Assembly: GCF_015355755.1 (NCBI RefSeq)
Contig: NZ_JACVEE010000003.1
Location: 372,001-436,000 of the forward strand
Source of the DNA: Nocardia sp. XZ_19_385
GTDB taxonomy: Bacteria > Actinomycetota > Actinomycetes > Mycobacteriales > Mycobacteriaceae
Direction of reading: 5' to 3'
DNA length: 64,000 nt
The notes under the pieces are model-generated. The model saw only the letters and a program-made list of their open reading frames with translations, did no database searches and had not been told where the DNA came from. A program made the position numbers and the translations under genes. Shown here piece by piece: positions 60,194 to 64,000 of the stretch (positions are counted from its first letter, which is position 1; each line of letters opens with the position of its first letter).

Positions 60194-62026
60194 TCAGTCG
60201 AGGTTGGTGAGCAGGGCGATGATCGACTGGGCCATCGTGGCCGGATCGCCGTCGTCGGGACGCAGGACCAGATCGGGGTTGGCAGGGGTCTCGTAGGGGG
60301 CATCGATCCCGGTGAAACCGCGGATCTCCCCGGCCCGGGCCTTGGCGTACATGCCCTTGGGGTCACGGGATTCGCAGATTTCGAGGGGTGTGTCGACGAA
60401 GACTTCGACGAACGGGATACCGGCTGCCTCGTGCACCGCCCGGGCCTTTTCTCGATCCGATTGGTAGGGGCTGATGAGCGAAACCACCGCGATCACACCG
60501 GATTCCGCGAACAAGCGGGCGACTTCGCCGACGCGCCGGATGTTCTCGACGCGATCCTCGGCCGAGAACCCGAGGTCGGCGTTGAGACCGTGCCGCAGAT
60601 TATCGCCGTCGAGGAGGAAGGCGGGACGCCCCGCGGCGACCAGCCGGCGTTCCAATTCGACTGCGACCGTGGATTTCCCGGATCCCGACAAGCCGGTCAG
60701 CCACACCGTGAGACCGCGGGTCGCGCGCTCATCGCGTTCGACGGCCGTGGAATGCCAGACCACGCGCGCCGAGGGCAGGGTAGGCCCGGTGATCATGCCC
60801 GCGGCGACGGTATTGCCGGTGGTTTCGTCGACCAGGATGAAACTGCCGGTGTTGCGGTTGCGGCGGTACGGATCGAACAGCAGCGGCTGCCGGGTGCGCA
60901 ACTGGATGCGCCCGATCTCGTTGAGCGACAGAACTTCCGGGTGCTCGTCGCGGTGCAGCGTGTTCACGTCGAGGCGATAGTCGAGCGTGCGCACCTCGGC
61001 GGTGACGGCCCGGGTCGTGTGCCGCACCGTGTACGTCGCGCCCGGCGTGAGCTGCGAGTCCTCGGCGAACCAGCACACCATCGCATCGATATCGCGCCCG
61101 GTCAGCGGCCGATTGGCCGGACGGCAGATCAGATCACCACGCGAGATATCGATCTCGTGCGCGAGCTGCAGCGTGACCGCCTGCGGCGGAAAGGCTTCCG
61201 CGATAGGGGTGCCACCGGGCCCCCAGATCGCGGTCACCGTCGTCGTCAATCCCGAAGGCAGCACCGAGACTTCGTCACCGGTCTTGAATACCCCACCCGC
61301 CACGGTGCCCGCGTAACCGCGGAAATCCTGGGCGTGGCTGCGCGTTACGTACTGCACCGGGAACCGCGCGTCGATCAGATTCCGGTCGGAGGCGATGTGC
61401 ACCTCTTCGAGATGATGCAGCAGGGGAGTGCCCTCGTACCACGGCATACTGGCGCCGCGATGCACGATGTTGTCACCGTGCAACGCCGACATCGGCACGA
61501 ACGACAGATCGGAAACGTCGAGTTTCATGGCGAAACCGGCGAATTCCTCGCGGATTTCCTCGAACCGTTCCTGCGACCAGTCGACGAGATCCATCTTGTT
61601 CACGCACAGCACCAGGTGCGGAATGCCGAGCAGGCTCGCCAGGAACGCGTGCCGGCGCGTCTGCTCGACCACGCCTTTGCGCGCGTCGACCAGGATCAAC
61701 GCCAGGTCCGCGTTGGAGGCCCCGGTCACCATATTGCGGGTGTACTGGATGTGCCCCGGAGTGTCGGCGATGATGAATTTTCGCCTGGGCGTGGAGAAAT
61801 AGCGGTGCGCGACATCGATCGTGATGCCCTGCTCACGTTCGGCGCGCAGGCCGTCGGTGAGCAATGCCAGGTTCGGGTAGGCATCACCGCGGTCCCGGCT
61901 GGTGCGCTCCACCGCGGCCAGCTGGTCGGTGAAGATCGTTTTCGAGTCGTACAGCAGCCGGCCGATGAGCGTGGACTTTCCGTCGTCCACACTGCCCGCC
62001 GTGGCCAGTCTCAGCAGCGTGGTCAT
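60194..62026 (-). CDS. cysNC: Bifunctional sulfate adenylyltransferase subunit 1 / adenylylsulfate kinase
   Basis: 610 aa, two enzymes in one. Residues 1-430 are the CysN GTPase (P-loop GSVDDGKST, DTPGHIQYTRNM, NKMD), which drives ATP sulfurylase. Residues about 435-610 are APS kinase (P-loop GLSGSGKST, then LDGDNLRHGLNADLGFS). It makes APS with CysD and then PAPS. It shares one base with the cysD stop (TGATG). Sulfate activation feeds cysteine synthesis or sulfation. Confidence 0.97.
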   Translation of the reverse strand: MTTLLRLATAGSVDDGKSTLIGRLLYDSKTIFTDQLAAVERTSRDRGDAYPNLALLTDGLRAEREQGITIDVAHRYFSTPRRKFIIADTPGHIQYTRNMVTGASNADLALILVDARKGVVEQTRRHAFLASLLGIPHLVLCVNKMDLVDWSQERFEEIREEFAGFAMKLDVSDLSFVPMSALHGDNIVHRGASMPWYEGTPLLHHLEEVHIASDRNLIDARFPVQYVTRSHAQDFRGYAGTVAGGVFKTGDEVSVLPSGLTTTVTAIWGPGGTPIAEAFPPQAVTLQLAHEIDISRGDLICRPANRPLTGRDIDAMVCWFAEDSQLTPGATYTVRHTTRAVTAEVRTLDYRLDVNTLHRDEHPEVLSLNEIGRIQLRTRQPLLFDPYRRNRNTGSFILVDETTGNTVAAGMITGPTLPSARVVWHSTAVERDERATRGLTVWLTGLSGSGKSTVAVELERRLVAAGRPAFLLDGDNLRHGLNADLGFSAEDRVENIRRVGEVARLFAESGVIAVVSLISPYQSDREKARAVHEAAGIPFVEVFVDTPLEICESRDPKGMYAKARAGEIRGFTGIDAPYETPANPDLVLRPDDGDPATMAQSIIALLTNLD

Positions 62027-62958
62027 CAGAAGTAGCCCTCTCGCTTGCGATCTTCCATGCCCGCCTCGGAGATGCGGTCGTCGGCGCGGGTGGCGCCGCG
62101 TTCGGTGATGCGGGTCGCGGCGACCTCGACGACCACCTCTTCCGGTGTGGCAGCCGCTGATTCGACGCAGCCGGTGCAGGTGGCGTCGCCGACTGTCCGG
62201 AACCGCACCGTCGTCTCGAACGGCTGTTCACCGTCGAGCAGTTCCAGAAAACGGGTGTGCGCCAACAACATTCCGTCGCGTTGCACCACCGTTCGGCGGT
62301 GCGCGTAGTACAGCGGCGGCAGGTCGATCTGTTCCGCGGCGATGTAGTTCCAGATGTCGAGCTCGGTCCAGTTCGACAGCGGGAACACTCGAATGTGCTC
62401 GCCCCGGCGATGTTTCCCGTTGTAGAGGTTCCACAGTTCGGGCCGCTGGTTGCGCGGATCCCACTGCCCGTATTCGTCGCGGAAACTGAACACCCGCTCC
62501 TTGGCGCGCGCCTTCTCCTCGTCGCGGCGGGCGCCACCGAACACCGCGTCGAATTCACCCTCCCGGATGGCGCGCAGCAAGGTGGTGGTCTGCAGGCGAT
62601 TCCGGGATGCGCGCGGCCCGGTCTCCTCGATCGATCGCCCGGCGTCGATGTCCTCCTGCACACTCGCGACCACCAACCGCAGGCCGTACTTCGCCACGGT
62701 GTGATCGCGGTACTCGATCACCTCGTCGAAGTTGTGCCCGGTGTCGATGTGCAGCACGGGGAACGGCAGCGGCGCGGGCCAGAAGGCCTTCGCCGCCAGG
62801 TGCAACATCACCACCGAATCCTTGCCGCCGGAGAACAACAGGACCGGACGTTCGAAAGTCGCTGCGACTTCCCGGAATATGTATGCCGACTCGGCCTCGA
62901 GCGCGTCCAGATGCGGCAACTCGTAGGTGCTCGCCGTCGACTTCGCGTACTGGCTCAC
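62026..62958 (-). CDS. cysD: Sulfate adenylyltransferase subunit 2
   Basis: 310 aa from GTG 62958. PP-loop ATP-pyrophosphatase motif SGGKDSVV (about 44-51) with the PAPS-reductase-like fold; GARRDEEKARAKERVFSFRD and REGEFDAVFGG are characteristic of CysD. It adenylates sulfate in complex with CysN. The upstream gap of 32 nt after the IclR gene holds an 11-bp palindrome (GACCA-T-TGGTC) that overlaps the IclR stop and could be a regulatory site. Confidence 0.97.
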   Translation of the reverse strand: MSQYAKSTASTYELPHLDALEAESAYIFREVAATFERPVLLFSGGKDSVVMLHLAAKAFWPAPLPFPVLHIDTGHNFDEVIEYRDHTVAKYGLRLVVASVQEDIDAGRSIEETGPRASRNRLQTTTLLRAIREGEFDAVFGGARRDEEKARAKERVFSFRDEYGQWDPRNQRPELWNLYNGKHRRGEHIRVFPLSNWTELDIWNYIAAEQIDLPPLYYAHRRTVVQRDGMLLAHTRFLELLDGEQPFETTVRFRTVGDATCTGCVESAAATPEEVVVEVAATRITERGATRADDRISEAGMEDRKREGYF

Positions 62959-62990
62959 GGATCAAAACTAGAACACGTTTCGACCATTGG

Positions 62991-63881
62991 TCAATGGGTG
63001 CTGTGCGGGAGCCGCCGACCGCCCGACGCTTCGGTCACCGCATCGGCCGCCGCGACGAGAGCCTGTCCTCGGCGGTCGATCTCGGCGCCGGTGATCGACG
63101 CCCCGACGTGCATGGTCAGCACCATGTTCTGCCGCCCGTCCCCGCCGAAAGTGGGCGCGGCCAGCAGGCTCACCGGGTGTTCTTTGCGGGGGCGCAGATC
63201 GGTACCGAGGTAGACCCGCTCGCCCAGGTTCGTCACCAGCTCGGCCACCAATTCGCGCAGCTCATCGGGCAATTCCCGGGCGGCGACACCGGCCAGCAAC
63301 GAATACAGTTTGCGCCCGGCGGCGGTGAGGCTTTCGACCAGATAGCCACGCTCCCGGCACTCCGCGACCACTTGCCGCAGCCGGGTCTCGTCCTGCTGGA
63401 CCGGCACCGTCGGGGGCTTGGCCAGCCACGCGTCGAACGCCGCGTCGGTATCCCAGAGCACGTACATCAACCCCACCGGCGGGGCGAAGGCGTACGCCGC
63501 ACCGACTTTCACCATGCCGGGCCCGGTGCTCTCCAGCACCAGGATCTGCTCGCCGACCACGGCCGAAGCGGTGCAGGTGGTGCGGTACTGCGCGCTGAGT
63601 TTCTCCAGCTCGACGCGGGCGATCGCGGAGATCGCGAAGCTGTCCTGCGCCACCCGGCCGGCCGCGATCAGCGCCGGCCCGAGCCCGTAGGTGAGTGCCC
63701 GCGGGTCCCGCACCAGGTATCCGGCGGCGGTCAGTTCGGTGAGAATCCCCAGGCAGGTGGGTTTCGCGAGGTCGAGTTCGCGGGCGAGTTCGGAGAGCCC
63801 GAAGCGCTTCCCGCGCTGCTCGACGAGGAAATCGAGTACCTGCACCACCCGGGTCGTGGGTGCGGATCTACGGGCAACCAT
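62991..63881 (-). CDS. IclR-family transcriptional regulator
   Basis: 296 aa from ATG 63881, with AGGAG 6 nt upstream; a TTG two codons earlier overlaps that site. N-terminal winged helix (RVVQVLDFLVEQRGKRFGLS, ELARELDLAKPTCLGILTEL) and a C-terminal GAF-like effector domain (KLSAQYRTTCTASAVVGEQI). Divergent from the gene at the right edge, with two palindromes between them. It is only 32 nt before cysD, so some read-through into cysD is possible. Confidence 0.92.
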   Translation of the reverse strand: MVARRSAPTTRVVQVLDFLVEQRGKRFGLSELARELDLAKPTCLGILTELTAAGYLVRDPRALTYGLGPALIAAGRVAQDSFAISAIARVELEKLSAQYRTTCTASAVVGEQILVLESTGPGMVKVGAAYAFAPPVGLMYVLWDTDAAFDAWLAKPPTVPVQQDETRLRQVVAECRERGYLVESLTAAGRKLYSLLAGVAARELPDELRELVAELVTNLGERVYLGTDLRPRKEHPVSLLAAPTFGGDGRQNMVLTMHVGASITGAEIDRRGQALVAAADAVTEASGGRRLPHSTH

Positions 63882-63891
63882 GGACAACTCC

Positions 63892-63905
63892 TAGAACAGG
63901 TTCTA
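63892..63905. promoter_or_regulatory. Palindrome TAGAAC-AG-GTTCTA upstream of the IclR gene
   Basis: Perfect 6-bp arms around AG. It also fits the KstR consensus TNNAACNNGTTNNA. It touches the IclR ribosome-binding site, so occupancy would directly repress that gene. Confidence 0.5.
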
Positions 63906-63923
63906 ATCTTGCTCGTATCGAAA

Positions 63924-63940
63924 TGTACCAGAGCGGTACA
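63924..63940. promoter_or_regulatory. Palindrome TGTACC-AGAGC-GGTACA in the divergent promoter
   Basis: A 17-bp inverted repeat with perfect 6-bp arms, between the IclR gene and the rightward partial gene. Its size suits an IclR-family operator. Confidence 0.5.
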
Positions 63941-63963
63941 GATTTGGAACGTTGGAGATGCCC

Positions 63964-64000
63964 TTGACCGAGACCGCCCTGCTGACCCAGCCGTTCGCCG
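63964..64000 (+). CDS. Start of a gene divergent from IclR (3' end outside window)
   Basis: An open frame reads LTETALLTQPFA to the window end. GGAG lies 6 nt before TTG 63964; the in-frame ATG at 63958 directly abuts that site, so TTG is the more likely start. Too short to name. Its place suggests a target of the IclR regulator. Confidence 0.5.
   Translation, partial: MTETALLTQPFA

Overview
The window looks like chromosome from a mycolic-acid actinomycete, most probably Nocardia or a close relative. It is very GC-rich, genes are packed head-to-tail with many ATGA/GTGA stop-start overlaps, and GTG and TTG starts are common. It carries a complete mce lipid-import operon with two YrbE permeases, a wax-ester-synthase/DGAT, an MmpL-type transporter, DUF3558-like and other lipoproteins, a deazaflavin-dependent nitroreductase and many acyl-CoA enzymes. 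Genus is inferred from gene content only.

Left part (1-29.9 kb): a partial TetR gene, then a long leftward operon and a long rightward operon that diverge at an AT-rich promoter near 14.44 kb. The leftward one runs cytochrome P450, yrbEA, yrbEB, mceA, a 42-codon small ORF, mceB-F, an Mce-associated membrane protein, a protein resembling the C-terminal domain of plant beta-carotene isomerase D27, and a carotenoid cleavage oxygenase. The rightward one encodes an SDR, a Rieske oxygenase, E1 alpha/beta of a 2-oxoacid dehydrogenase, an acyl-CoA ligase, a repeat-containing ORF, two acyl-CoA dehydrogenases, a 2Fe-2S ferredoxin, a DUF35 protein, a thiolase-like protein, a 3Fe-4S ferredoxin, a free lipoyl domain, a second carotenoid oxygenase, an MDR reductase and an aldehyde dehydrogenase. 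Together they read as an import-and-degradation locus for a bulky hydrophobic, probably isoprenoid or carotenoid-like, compound. This is the best candidate for an undescribed system.

Middle (29.3-42.1 kb): MarR with a divergent MMPL transporter, a TIGR01777 protein, a TetR gene behind a perfect 34-bp palindrome and coupled to a CrtI/retinol-saturase-like flavoprotein, a nitroreductase, a VOC protein behind two palindromic operators, a lower-GC gene-free gap, an NDH-2-like flavoprotein, a lipoprotein, a WS/DGAT preceded by a KstR-like operator, an OhrR-type MarR and a DUF4254-like protein.

Right part (42.1-64 kb): a leftward GntR-controlled operon with a ferredoxin, a sulfonate/nitrate-type ABC importer and an adenylylsulfate-reductase-like flavoprotein fused to HEAT repeats. 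Then come an FadE5-like acyl-CoA dehydrogenase, a D-cysteine-desulfhydrase-like PLP enzyme, a kinase-like/lipocalin-like gene pair, a TetR gene, a monooxygenase-fold protein, a giant LuxR-type ATPase, a lipoprotein, an aberrant tRNA-like gene, an epoxide hydrolase, cysNC/cysD for sulfate activation, and an IclR gene with a divergent partial gene at the right edge. Sulfur acquisition is a recurring theme of this part.
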